From Porpolomopsis calyptriformis (lineage: Eukaryota > Basidiomycota > Agaricomycetes > Agaricales > Hygrophoraceae), in NCBI GenBank assembly GCA_951640195.1, contig OX621167.1, forward strand, positions 1,736,001-1,800,000: 64,000 nt of DNA. The letters run 5' to 3'. Shown piece by piece: positions 45,611 through 57,378 of the stretch (positions are counted from its first letter, which is position 1; each line of letters starts with the position of its first letter). Position numbers and translations under genes: made by a program. The notes beneath the pieces were generated by a model, which did no database searches, was not told the DNA's origin, and was given only the letters and a program-made list of their open reading frames with translations.

Positions 45611-47571
45611 ATGGCACATCGATCTCGACTACCGATCCGTCGCACCAAGAGAGTGCATATTGACGTGAGTACTGAGGAAGAAGTCGTCATTTCAGAAAAG
45701 GCTCTTGGTGCATCGTCAACAGCCTGCGCCGAAGGCCAACCCTCTACTCGGGCATCTGCCTATGGCAATTTCAAGCAGGGAAGTGGTCAATCCTTTGATC
45801 ATTCTAGCGAGGCAGTTCGGCTCCCCCTCGGGAGCCTACCATGTCCTGCGGCCGACCAAACAGCTGTAAGGCCTGTCCAGACGAGGATTAGCTGCAATAT
45901 CCCCAACATTGTTGGTGAGATGCAAGCATTGCTGGAAAGGAATGAAGTCGATCATTTTATCCGCCTCCTTCAGTATGTTAAGGATAATTTTTATTCTTAA
46001 CCACTCACGAGGATTTTGCTTTCAGTACTCACTCCAAGGACATCCAACTTTACGCCCTCGCCCAAATCAAGCAGCTTATGTCTCCCGACTCTAGTACGTG
46101 GATTCTTCGGTGTACTATGGTCATCCCACGTTTAGTCAAACTATTGGATTCAATCCCTTCTGGTGATGGTGAGGTCGCTCAAGAGTGTGTCCTATTGTTG
46201 TCGCAGTTTTCCCGCCACTGGCACGTGAGCGAAGTCATGCTCAAGACAGATGCCATCCCTGTTCTCGACCGACTTCTCACCCGCACTGCGAATGAAGATG
46301 CACTGGAAATTATTGTGCGAATCATGTCCCAATGCATCACAAGCTCCTTTTCCCTTACGACCCACCTAGACAATATCGTTCCCTCCCTCCTACGTCTTCT
46401 GTCATCTGGAAAAGCATCCCACTGGTCCACAGCCGCTGAGGCAATCAAACATCACTTCTTCCGGGACAAACAGCGTAAAGAACTGATTGATGGAGGGGTT
46501 TGTCGGCTATTATGCCATCCCCCCCCTGGCATCGCACATCAGCTCGCGCTGGAGGAGGCTGCCCCAATCATTGGCCACTGGATGTTTAATCGGTTTACCT
46601 TTTCAGACGAAGATGTCACACAGGTTGAACGGCATGTATTGCGCCCCCTTTTGAGCCTCATGCATGATCAAAGTCCCAGAGTGCGTTTCGGCGCAATTCG
46701 ATCTCTCTGCCAGCTTTCCGGTCAACCGGCGATGGCAAGACGACTCGATATGCATACTGTTATTCCAGCTCTTCTCTTGCTACTCTCCATCAACGATGAC
46801 CACTTATTCGCGGAAGTTTCGTTGGCGGTGTGGCAGTGGAAATGTTGGCCGAGCAATGATATCCCAGAAAATGTCAATATCACGACTGGCCGCCGGCTTA
46901 TTGCCCTCCTTTCCTGTACTAACATTCAAATAGCGAGGATCACTGCTCACTGCATAGCCTTGATGATTGAGGTCGCAGGCTCTAACCTGTGGTTTATGGA
47001 AAGCATACTCCCTGAATTGGTGGGCGGAAGGGGAAGACAGTCGATTATTAGCCTGCTTGCTTCCGAAGATCGGGATTTGCGGGACAGGGCGGCCGACATC
47101 ATTCTTACTTTATGTTTCGAGATCCACAGTGCAACGCCATTCAAACTAAGGGAAGCCGACATTCCACTACTTCTACGCGGTCTGGCACTGGAATCCAGTT
47201 CGAATGCTGCCACGACTTGTATTCCATCCCTCATCCAGAAAGCCGTACAAAGTGATAACAATTTAACAGCATTCTTCATCGAGGCTGGTGCTATCCCCCA
47301 TTTCGTCAACGTACTCTTCCGGGAAAAGTTCCGATATTCGTGGTGGAGTGATGTGTTGACTTGCATCCGGCTGCTTGCTGAAAGCTCGAGCGTGGCAACC
47401 ACTGCCTTGTTAGATGCAGGGGTTGTGGAGGCTCTTATCCAATTGATTTTGCGTCTTTGGAATAACTGGACTGGAAAGGATGACGGTTTCTATGACTTGT
47501 TTTACAATATATTTCGGCACGTAACCGAGGTCCTCCAGTACTTCCTTGCAGACCTAGCTCACTGTAGTTAG
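45611..47571 (+). CDS. Armadillo-repeat protein, importin-alpha-like solenoid
   Basis: The second exon is a long uninterrupted frame of about 500 residues. It is made of ARM-type helical repeats, for example VIPRLVKLLDSIPSGDGEVA, DAIPVLDRLLTRTANEDALE, NIVPSLLRLLSSGKASHW, VIPALLLLLSINDDHLFAE and GAIPHFVNVLFREKFRYSW, ending ADLAHCS. An intron (about 45974-46026) joins it to an upstream exon ending NEVDHFIRLL. The start is uncertain: the first ATG in that frame is at 45611 (MAHRSRLPIRRTKR), but the open frame reaches back to about 45524 without an ATG, next to the decayed copy. ARM solenoids bind partner proteins; no importin-beta-binding or NLS-groove signature is clear, so no function is claimed. 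Confidence 0.75.
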
Positions 47572-48537
47572 GTGGTATTTCGACCATATTCATTCCGTTT
47601 CTAAAACCTATGGCACGAGTTCCTATTTCAGCAGTTTATATTGCTGGAAAGCGTAGTTGTGAAGAGCCGCTTTTTCAGTTTTGTGCGTCCTCCGGATTCA
47701 ACGAATGCCACGGATCTGGTTTTATGATAAATGCGAAGCGCCGAGGTTTGCAAGGGGTAATGTGCCTAGAAAATTTGACCGAGGTGGCTCAAGCCCAAGT
47801 CGAAAGCTCTCAACACCATTATAGCCTTTCAGCACGATTTTACGCAACCATAAAAATCAACCAGAGTCTCCACACTGTGATAAACTATTTTACAATGAAG
47901 GACCGTTGGCCACTAGGTGTGGGGCCACACGGAAATTCAAGATTGGAGATATTCGTGAGCACCTGAAAGAGTTTGCCTGGCACCAAAGCAAATGTGAACA
48001 CGTGTAGCTCGCCTCTTGAGTAGTGTGACGCGCCGAGTTGTATCCAGCCAGAACTTTGCAAATGATTCTGCTGTGCAGGCGAGGGGAGACCTTGCCAGTC
48101 ACACTGGCTTCGTCGCAGTCCGACTAGGAATGCACCAAAGCCAATGTTGAGTGAACGGTAAACAGCCTGCACCTTGTTGGGCTGGTGAGGCAAATACGTA
48201 AAGGAAGTCCAAAGCGTTCATACATAAAGAAACTTTTGTAGACACTTAGTCAACAAACTCTCTTCCATTACATGCACATAAAAGTAGACGCACTTGTACG
48301 CAACAAAATAACGATAATAATTCTCCTCTGTTTGCCATCGATCTCACTCTTGGTTCTCGCCTGGCCGACTGGGTGGTCGTGCCGCGACAGCACATATTGA
48401 ATAACACAATTCATCTAGCCTTCTGACGATCATTTCGCCCCCTCTCCATACAACTCGTAGTCAGTAATATTGGCCAAACGAACAACAGACACGGAGCGAA
48501 CTAGTGATGCAGCTTTCCCAGCGTTTGCCATTACAAA
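47572..48537. other. 966-bp intergenic region
   Basis: Convergent 3' ends of the ARM and homeodomain genes. Two frames of about 100-118 codons occur (plus 47610-47966, minus 47885-48193), but neither shows motifs, sensible composition or splice structure. I see no gene here. Confidence 0.5.
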
Positions 48538-49827
48538 TCAGTACTGATCCCAGCGGAAACCAAGCCTGGACAGGAGAACGAGAGCGATCGCAGCCTGGAA
48601 GGGATCCTGGGAGGCGAGACTGGCCTCCACAGACCCTATGGTGATCCCCAGAGCGTTTCTTTCGTGAGCAGGGAGGGCCATTGGGTCGGGAGCATCAATA
48701 ATCGTCGGCTCATAGACAGGTGAAGGCTGCAACATCTCCTGATCGGGTTGCACTTGGTAGTCTCCGAAGTAATCAGGCGCGAGAGGGAATCGATCGTTCG
48801 AAAGGTAACCGTCAAATCTCCTTTCGAAGACGTCAGGGGCCTGCAAGTTGGGCACATCCTCCGGTTGGAAGTCGTACACAGCCGCGAAGTCGATCCCGGC
48901 AAGTTCAGTGTCTTGAACCAGGCCGGCGATAGGAGCTAGAGGGTGGAAATCTTTCGGTAAGTTCTGCAAAAAATAATGTCAACTTTTTATTAGCGAATTC
49001 AATGTTAATAGCGATGTTACAGCCGTGAGTCGCGAGTACTCGTCGCTATGTGTATCCAGGAGAAGGCCAGTAGCCGAGAGCGGAGAAGGCGCTGGAGAAG
49101 GTAGCGCCTGTCCAGACGAGGTAGAAGCATCTCTTTCTAGGCCTGCTGCAAGTGCGGGATCCCAAACACAGCAAGGCACAGGGTCCAAGTAGTCATTGGA
49201 TAAGCCAGAGGATTCTATTGGAGCCATACCACCAGGTTGAGTAAGGTACATGTCATGGACATGACTGGTCAACGACGATGTGGGCACGTTAGGAGTGTGC
49301 TGCGAAGTCTCGGGGACAGAAGGAAGATCAGGGATGTAATACTCGAACCGAGGCAGAGGCAGAGGCAGAGCTAGCAAAGCGCTATTTTGATCTTGTTGAG
49401 TTGGAACCCCAGGTGGTTGGTTTTCCTTCTCAAAGCAAAAGGGAGATGGAGAACCGGGGTACTGAACGCGATCACAAACATCTTGAGTAGTTACTTCCTC
49501 AGGTACCAGAGATGAGAGAACAGGATTGCGGCATTCAGTGTTGGCAGGTGGTTTTGAGGTAGAACTTGGCTTTTTTTCGGTTTTCTTCTTCTTCTTGGCT
49601 CTTTCTCTGTAGAACCAGTTCTGCATCCACTTGGTCGTGCTTTCCAAGCGAACATCAAAGTCCAAGAAACGCGAGAGGAAGACGGTTGCTTACAGTGGCA
49701 GTTGAGTGCTAAGGTCGTTCAGTTCTTGGGTAGACGGCCACTCCGTTCTGGCAAAGACGTTCCTGAGGACACGAGACTGGTCCTTTGTTAGACGGACACG
49801 AGTTGCTTTCGCGGTGGTCAAAGCCAT
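48538..49827 (-). CDS. Homeodomain protein with Arg at position 51
   Basis: The start at 49827 gives MALTTAKATRVRLTKDQSRV. The homeodomain runs LTKDQSRVLRNVFARTEWPS, TQELNDLSTQL, then across an intron PLTTKWMQNWFYRERAKKKK. With Trp48 and Phe49 fixed, the core residues Leu16, Phe20, Leu34, Leu40 and Arg53 fall in place with no insertion, so it is a typical 60-residue domain. Position 51, nearly always Asn and the main base contact, is Arg. A basic lysine run follows (a probable nuclear signal). The rest is disordered and rich in Ser, Pro and acidic residues, ending LVLLSRLGFRWDQY. Three exons are visible. It does not look like an HD1 or HD2 mating-type protein, and no partner gene is adjacent. 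Confidence 0.8.
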
Positions 49828-50037
49828 GAAAGAGTTTAAAACACGTGACGTGACGTCTATTATTTATATAAACAGGGGAAAACAACAGTAGACAAATAAT
49901 GAAAAGTTGGATGTAAAGGATGCGATACTGGATCATGCGAGTCGTCAAGATAAATACAGAAACGTTGATCCCGAAATAAGAAACGGGCAAGGCAGAAACG
50001 TGAGTGTACAAGATGAGAACCCAAGATGGTGATATGC

Positions 50038-52687
50038 TCAGAGGTTAAGTGCTGGAACAGACGACGCGGGTGAGCTAAAGAAGTTGGTACGTTGCATAGA
50101 GCTTGAGCTCCTCGTTTTCATGTTGGGATGGTGATGGTGATGATGGTGCTGGTGATGATGGTTCACGGGGCCATAACTTTTATGCTTCATCTTCTTCTCC
50201 TTCTTTAACTCCTTGCGACTTTTATGAGAACTGTGGTGATGGCGGTGGTGAGTCGGAGGGGGCTGTGGTATATGCTGTGGTGGTGTATTGGTTGGAGTTC
50301 GTTCCCCATCGCGTCCGGGGAGCCATACAGGTGAAACGGTTCCTTTCGGCTTGGCGTTAGCCCGTCTTCGGGATGGGTTTGGTGGATGCGATGTTTTGTG
50401 GTTGAACATCATCGTGCCAAGCGTGTTGCTCTTTATCATATTCTCGTAAGAGAATGCGTTATGGTTCGTTCCGGTTTCCGAAGCCCAGCTTGATGGTAGA
50501 TTCTCGCTGTTCCCTGACGTTTCGAGGGTTTTACGAAAAGCGCCAACGGATATAATGTCCCACCGACTGAGGTTTCTTAAATGCCTCCGTGAATCGACTT
50601 CAGTGAGTGGGCTGGAGAGCACTTGAGAATCGGAGGCATCAGAGTCCAGAAATGATGCATCAAGTACATCATCCAAGTCTATAGGTTCAGCTGGAGGTAA
50701 GTCGGCTGAAGTGGAAGTCAGAAGCTCCTCCGAAGACATAATTTGGAACGATGAATGGTTCGATTCTGCCAGAGATGATAGCGGAGACAAGAGGCGGCTA
50801 CGGTCCTAACAGGGATGTTCGCGAACAGCGACAGATAAAATAATAAAATATACTTACTTTGGTAAGCCTCCCAGAACACGACATTGATCTTCCCCGTGGT
50901 GCTCGGTGGCGTGGGTACGGAGAGGGAACGTCTTTATTCGAGCCATCAATAATGGCACTCTTTAGAGGGCACTCTTCGAGGGGTTCGAACTGGCCCATAG
51001 CAGGCAAACCATTTTTAGACATCAAGATTCGTGGTTTATCAACACATCCGTCGTGTTCGGCTGGATCATCCAGGTCGTACAGCTTGCCGGCCAGGATATC
51101 GGCCGGTTTGGGCGAGTGGAGATGGGACATGGTGCGACGGCGAGTTCGGGGACAAGGACTGGCGGTAGGGCTTAGCGTGGACATGGGATTGATAGCAGAG
51201 ACACTGGAAGGGAATTGGAACAATTTCATTGCTCGTTCGGTCGGTAAACCATTCTCGTCGACAAGTTCTTCCTCAGTGGTTTCGCCGTCAGTCTCTTCGA
51301 GGTCGAACTCATTGTCCTCATACTCTCTATCCTCGCCATCTGTCATCTGGACATCTACACTGCTGTCCTGGGAGGGAGACGGGGTGACATCCACAACCAA
51401 CTGGGCTGCATTCACCTCAAAATCAATGTCCAAAATGCCCTGACCTTCTCGAAGACCATTCGTGAATACGATTTGACCGTCCCAGCCTTCCGTGACATCA
51501 AATAGAAGTTCATTCGGCTCACGTCGAGGGGTATCCTGCGACGATACACCAGTCTCGGTACCGCCTTCAATAGACTTATTGTCGTCGTCGTCATCGCCCT
51601 CGCCAGTTTGGGAGGAATCATGGTCAGCGGTGGAGTCGGACAGATTTGCAAAAAACAAGTCAGCGTCGAAACTTGATTCATCATCCCCCGACCAGCCAGT
51701 AGCCACCCCGGCGTAGCCGTGGCCGGGGCGCATACTGTCAGGCTCTTCATCATCATTTGCTTCTTCTTCATCTTCCTCCTCTTCATCTTCAGTGACATCG
51801 CTCTCTCCTTCCATCTCAACATCATCGCCAGAATCAACGCTTTTTTTACGCGGTCGAATCACCCAATCATTATGGTGGTCCCGCTTTTTAGGTGGATCGT
51901 CTCTACCGAGAAGTTCACGATGGATGCGGGCTTTGTCCCGAGTGTGCTTTGCCTCTGAGATGATAAAATTTTCTTCCTCGGCCTCGATCGAGGAGTCAGT
52001 CTCAAAACCGGACGAGGAAGAAGACGAGTCCTCATTACTCGAGGACGACGACATTGCCGACGCAGAAACGAATGTGGGGAACTGGGGTGAGGCTGGGTCA
52101 TTATTAACGTCCTTCAGATCAGAAGACTGGGCTGAAAGCACGCGTTTCCTTTTATCTGGTATGATACTCCTGCTTTTGGATATGAGAGGGGGGGCAGTAG
52201 ATTTGAGTTTGCCAGACTGTTGTGGGAACGAGTCCGTTTGGTTGACGGAGGTCGGGTTTGAGGGACCCGAAAACGTGGCCGGCGCGTTTCCCTTGGCGTC
52301 GGACCCGAGTCGGGTGATTTTTGGTGGCCGGCCGCGGCGTTTCACGCTTGGCACAGACTGTAAATTGAGTTTTTGGGAAGCTGAGCCTTGGGTAAGTTCG
52401 CGGTCGATCCTGGATATATCTCCGGGACCTTTCTGTTTCTTGGAGTTGGAGTCTGTTGTGGCGCGAATTCGTCCGAGTACGCCTGGTGGGACGGTAAGTC
52501 TTATTTTGAGAGACTGATGGACGGGGTGGGAAGGGACATAGGAAGCAACGGATAGGACAGTGCCGGCGGGTTTGTTATCGCAAGTACACTCGCCATCACA
52601 GACGGGACAGATATCGTTGTCGTCGTCATCGTTTGGAGAAATGGAGCTTGCGTTTGCGTCTACGGTATAGGTGTAAGAAGTCGACAT
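50038..52687 (-). CDS. Nuclear-type disordered protein with CPVC motif, AT-hook and His-rich tract
   Basis: Start at 52687. Near residue 25 is DICPVCDGECTCDNKPAG, five closely spaced cysteines that may bind zinc. An AT-hook (VKRRGRPPKITR) lies near residue 115. Long acidic runs follow (DEEEEDEEEANDDEE, and another near DREYEDNEFDLEETDGETTE). The second exon contains RNLSRWDIISVGAFRKT, a short conserved-looking block, then a basic region and a histidine tract (about ten His in twelve residues, near 50,140), ending SVPALNL. The gene has two exons. The combination suggests a chromatin or transcription protein, but no catalytic domain is visible and I do not recognise a named family. Confidence 0.75.
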
Positions 52688-53186
52688 TGCGGGAGTCTGT
52701 TGCTTTTGGGGACCTGAATCAAAGGGGGATTAGATGTCATGAGTATGGGATCTTTAAGCTAGGCGAACTACATAAGAAGAGGTAAAAAAAAACGAAGGAG
52801 GAAGGACAGCCCGGAGCGCGTGACCAAAGAAAAAAGGACAAAAGGCATACTTGATAAATGATTTTTGGCCATCTATACATGCGACAGAACATGGGTAAGA
52901 CGAAAAATCCAGGTTTGCTATTGAGTGAGGAGGAGGGAGACGGCTGATGTGGCTTGGCCACTGATGAGGGCTCTTGGAAAGAGGTGAAGGAACGGGATTT
53001 CCACGAATTTGCCTTTTTGCTCCTTTTTTTCATTTTTTTTTTTTTCGGGCGTTGCATCATTTGATTCAGGGTCATTACGGCCTCGTTCTCATGATCAAAT
53101 ACACCGAGAACGGTGTGGATCAAGCTGATGACCGCGACCGTCGGAACCATTGTCATATTGACTCACAAAAACATTCGGAGCCAGGC
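52688..53186. other. Divergent upstream region, AT-hook protein/BFR2
   Basis: 499 bp between the two start codons. It contains T/A homopolymers (about 53,023-53,046). A minus-strand frame through it (52737-53156) is lysine/serine-rich by composition, and I do not accept it as coding. Leader introns are possible. Confidence 0.4.
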
Positions 53187-54776
53187 ATGGTCATTTCTCT
53201 TGCTGAACAAATCGCACAGCTTGAGGAGACAGCACCAGTCGGTATGAGTCCAGCATGAAAAATGACATACACCAACCCGGTTGCATTTGCAGATTTCGAT
53301 CAATTAAGCACTAACGACGCAGCAGCTAGGGAACATTATCTTGCCGTAGAGTAACTCTTTTTTATCCTATTCGCGCCCCCACTTATCACGTTTGGCAGGC
53401 CAAGTGCTCTGCGAAAGTTGCACGATAGTATTGTTGATCCAAAATATGAAGGTGTACTCACCACCCGAAAGCAGCTTCTGGACGATGACAGCGATCACTC
53501 TTCATACAGCTCCGGTGGCGAAGACTTGAGTCACCGTTCCGCACCGGCTGCACCAACCTCAAACCAACTTCGAGAGGACACCGGAGACCTGTCCTCCACG
53601 TTACAAAAGAAACGAGAAGAAGACGGCAAAAAAGGCAAGGCTATCTTGCGTCAAATTGTATCTATATTTTTGCATTTCCATCGCCATGGCTGACTCGACT
53701 TGCAGGCAATCTGGGAGGCACTCTTGGATGCCCGCATACGGCTGCAAAAATCAGTCTCTGCATCGAATGCCCTCTCTGGCGTACGTCACTATGCCTCTCT
53801 ATTCTTACCGATCGCGACGTGTCTCCGTTTTGCAGTCTCCTGCTAACGACCCTGACTGTCGTGATGCTTTGGCTAGAATGCTCGAGCAAGCAACTCTGTT
53901 GTCTGAAGAATTGTTCGCTCTTCAAGAGGCACGTTCAGTTTACAACAACGGTCTCTGCTGACGTCGCATCGTTTATAGCATCTTTTGACCGCCAACGAGT
54001 CGTTGGAGCCTCCACCAAGAAAGAAAATGAAAACTCATGATGAAATTTCAACTTACGAAACTGAACTCGGAGAAGCTACGCGATCGGCGTCTGCTCTTGA
54101 AAATGCGTATGCACCCCCTCTCCGTCTCATACTCGCCCTCGCCCTCAAACTCGTGCAGATTCCACCCCTATCTACTACAAACACTCTCAAAATGGTCCAC
54201 AAGGATCCAGGCCGTCTCGCCATCCGTCCTCCTTCCCTCAAACCGAAACGCCTTCTCGTCTAGATCCTCTCAACACCTCAAGTCCGCCGTTCAGCTTATT
54301 GATGAAAGTCTGAGCGATCATGTGAAACTCCTTGCCCGAACTCGGATCGAACGTAGAAAGGGCACAAGTGAAGATGCCGACGGGCACGCCAACATGGAGA
54401 TATTCGACGACACGGACTTTTATCAACAGCTGCTGAGGGATGTCATTGACTCACGAGGGAATAGTGTTGTCGGCAACGATGACTGGATGCTCGCACAAAG
54501 GCAAAAAAAATCAAAAAAGAAGGTTGACACGAAAGCTAGCAAAGGCCGGAAACTCCGGTGAGCTACTACAGCTACGTCTCGGACGACTGTTGATGTGATA
54601 TCAGATACGAGGTTCATGACAAACTTCAAAACTTCATGGTCCCCGTTCCGGTGGCAGGAATGTGGCATGAGGAACAAATCGATGAACTCTTTCGTTCTCT
54701 CCTTGGCAAGGGGTTTGAGAACGAACGGTCCGAAAGAAATGTAGACTACGAAGCGGGTTTCAGACTGTTTGGATAA
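53187..54776 (+). CDS. BFR2: Bfr2/AATF (Che-1) ribosome-biogenesis protein
   Basis: A nucleolar factor of the small-subunit processome. The start at 53187 gives MVISLAEQIAQLEETAPV, then DFDQLSTNDAAAREHYL and PSALRKLHDSIVDPKYEG. An acidic Ser-rich part follows, and then the AATF leucine-zipper-like region (RQIAIWEALLDARIRLQKSV; CRDALARMLEQATLLSEELF). The C-terminal TRAUB domain has IFDDTDFYQQLLRDVIDSRG, a lysine-rich segment, GRKLRYEVHDKLQNFMVPVP, and the end GFENERSERNVDYEAGFRLF. The blocks occur in family order with about six exons. The assignment is firm; the role in 18S rRNA maturation is taken from yeast. Confidence 0.9.
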
Positions 54777-54964
54777 TTGTCGTATTTATCTTACACAGCC
54801 ACCGTCGAATCGAGCACGTCGAGGCACCGAAGCCGTAGACGTCCACAGCGTCTCTGTTAGTCACTCAATCAAGCCATACTAGATTGCGCAGTTTCGGCGC
54901 GCTCGGGTTTCTGATTCACCTCCTTCTCAAGTTACAGTTCGCCACCACTTCGCTCTTCCAACCC

Positions 54965-57095
54965 ATGGAAGCATTTGAAGACGAGAACCCGTTTGAGGCA
55001 GATGCAGAACACATACCTTCTGACGCCTCTTCTGTCTCCAAAGTCGACCTCTCAGCGCCTGCCTCACCGGGTTATTCTGCAGATGGTTTCTCCCCAACAA
55101 ATCAACCGTCGGTGACCAGGCCTTTTCCTTCTCCAGGGTCGCATAGACAACCGCAAACGACGTTCAAGAGCGAATTCTGCTGTGCTCGCGATCGGCTGCT
55201 GCATTCCGGAGAGGACGTCGAGATCTTGGTGAGCGGCTTCATGCCACCCTATGTTGCTCATTGCGAACCTCTTCCTCGTCAGATTACCGACGCGCAGAAG
55301 GTCACTTTAAACTCCAATTTACCATATATCGCCTATGTTATCAGAACCGGTGTGAGTTTCGGAACCCTATGAGACAGACAGTCATGATGATCATGCCCCT
55401 CTCCTAGAATGCCGAGACTCGACACAGGTACTCCGACTTTGAGTCTTTGCGGTTGACCCTCGTCAAATTGTATCCAACACTTATTATTCCACCTATACCA
55501 TCCAAGCAAAGCCTGGGCGAGTATGCAGTAAAACAGGCAAAGGCGAAAGAGGACGCTGCCATGATCGCCAAACGAAAGCGAATGTTGCAAACCTTCCTCA
55601 ACCGCATCGCACGCCACCCTATTTTGTCAAACGACCACGTATTTCATCGATTTCTGGATGGAGAAGTCTCATGGGTGCGACTTTGTTGTTCTTGGATAGA
55701 TCTCAGTTCCTCACTCAACTTCTTAACTCTAGTCGGAAGTATTGCACTCCCCGCCTGTCTCTCTTCTTCCACGGAACATCCTAAAGGCGCCGTCACACAA
55801 TCCAACCGACCAAAACGCGTCCCCTGCATACTCAGCCCTCCCAAATCCGTCCGCTGCTCACCCACTGCGGAACCCCGATCAGCGGTTCATGGACTCTGAG
55901 TCGTTCACGAACAAGTTCGCCAACCATCTCAGCGGGCCCTTGGAAAAAGTAACGCGTCGGACAGCAAAGCGGTGGTCAGGTGCGTGTAACTCTTAAGAAC
56001 ACGGTAAAATAGCCTTGAACCCGTCGTATAGAACATGCCCGTGACCATGCCGATCTGGGCGCGGCTTTAAATGCTTTCAGTCTAAACGAATCAGGAGCTC
56101 TGTCAGTTGCACTTGAAAAGACTGGCCAAGCTGTTGACACCACTTACATATCAACATCGCGATTGGTAATGTTGTCCTGATCAATAATACGCGTTGTTAC
56201 TGAACACATCTCCTCCCAGCTTCAGGAGCTCGAGCAAAACTGGGCGGAACCTCTCCATGAATATTCGCAATTCGCATCCATCATCAAAAAGTTGCTCGCC
56301 TACCGTCACCAAAAGCATGTTCAGTATGAAATGACCCAAGATGGACTCGAGGCCAAACGGGAACAACTCGAGGATCTCGAAAAGAGCGAGCGAGAAGCAA
56401 AGCGATTAGAGGTTGCCCTTGGCCGAGGTCGGATGAACGGTGCTGTCCCACCGCCGGCACAAAGCGACGAGGCTGCCGACGGACAGACGGCTGAGGACGG
56501 AGAACATTCACCAGAGGAACAATCGGCACTCCTTCCTCCGCATCCAGGGCCGATACCTCCTCGGCGAAGGCCAAAGGCGCCTGGCATGGGTCTTCTTAGT
56601 GCCTTAAGCTACACTTTGCATGGTATGATGGACGTCGATCCCGAAACAGCTCGTCGTAATTCGATCACGAAAACGCGGGAGTCAATATCGCAGGTAGGTT
56701 TTTTTTTTGACCAGTAGTTTTAACCCCCAACCTCGGCTCCTCTACAGCTTGAGGATGCCTTGCATTTATCCGCGCAAGACCTGAAGTATTCCAGTTCTAC
56801 GATTCAAGCCGACCTAGACCGGTTCCAACGACAGAAAGTTGCAGACTTCCGGGAGATGGCCACCAGCTTAGCGAGAAGCCATCGAGACTGGTGCAAGAAG
56901 GCAAGCTGTAATTCTTAGTGGCTCCCTTAGTTGTCTCACGTTTTTGTTCAGAATCTCGCAGCATGGGAAGAAGCGAAAAAGGAAATCGAGAAAATTCCGG
57001 ATCACCCCAACCGCATCCCTCCGTCAGACGATAATGATGGGCCAGCTCCTTCCAGCGTGCTGAGGGACTCGTCGGCTACAATCAATGGACGTTAA
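54965..57095 (+). CDS. PX-BAR sorting nexin (Snx41/Atg20 group)
   Basis: The start at 54965 gives MEAFEDENPFEADAEHIPSD. The PX domain spans ITDAQKVTLNSNLPYIAYVI, HRYSDFESLRLTLVKLYPTL, IIPPIPSKQSLGEYAVKQA, KRKRMLQTFLNRIARHPILS and VFHRFLDGEVSW. The basic residues for phosphatidylinositol 3-phosphate (RRYS-like HRYSDFE, PPIPSK, RKRMLQ) are present. The second half is an alpha-helical BAR-like region (LEKTGQAVDTTY, LLQELEQNWAEPLHEYSQF, REQLEDLEKSEREAKRLEVA, LDRFQRQKVADFREMATSLA), ending SSATINGR. In yeast Snx41 and Atg20/Snx42 retrieve cargo from endosomes and support selective autophagy. Which of the two this is cannot be settled by eye. Confidence 0.87.
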
Positions 57096-57378
57096 CCGTC
57101 CGTGCTGATTTATGAAGGTGTTGGCGTATATATATATTTTTCCCCCCTTCCAATTCATGATAGACTCTTCCTTCCAATTATTATCTGTAACTCGTGTTGA
57201 TCCAAATCTCCTTCACAATAATACCCCACTTTTTCTGTCAAATAAGTAAATCAAGTACCGAAGTAGGAACCTATCAAATTATGTAAGCCGCCTCAAGGCT
57301 AGGAACGTCCCATGAGGACTCTTTCAAGTTCCCTTCTGTGTCCAGCATCCCGACTTTTCCAAAGTTCGGAGCGCGGAA

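Noticed and set aside
47610..47966. 118-codon plus-strand frame beginning MARVPISAVYIAGKR
   Set aside because: No motif, no splice context and no typical composition; it lies in a convergent intergenic region.
50859..52517. Long plus-strand frames of 194 and 241 codons
   Set aside because: Antisense to the acidic Ser/Asp/Glu-rich exon of the AT-hook protein. Runs of Ser and Asp on one strand open frames on the other.
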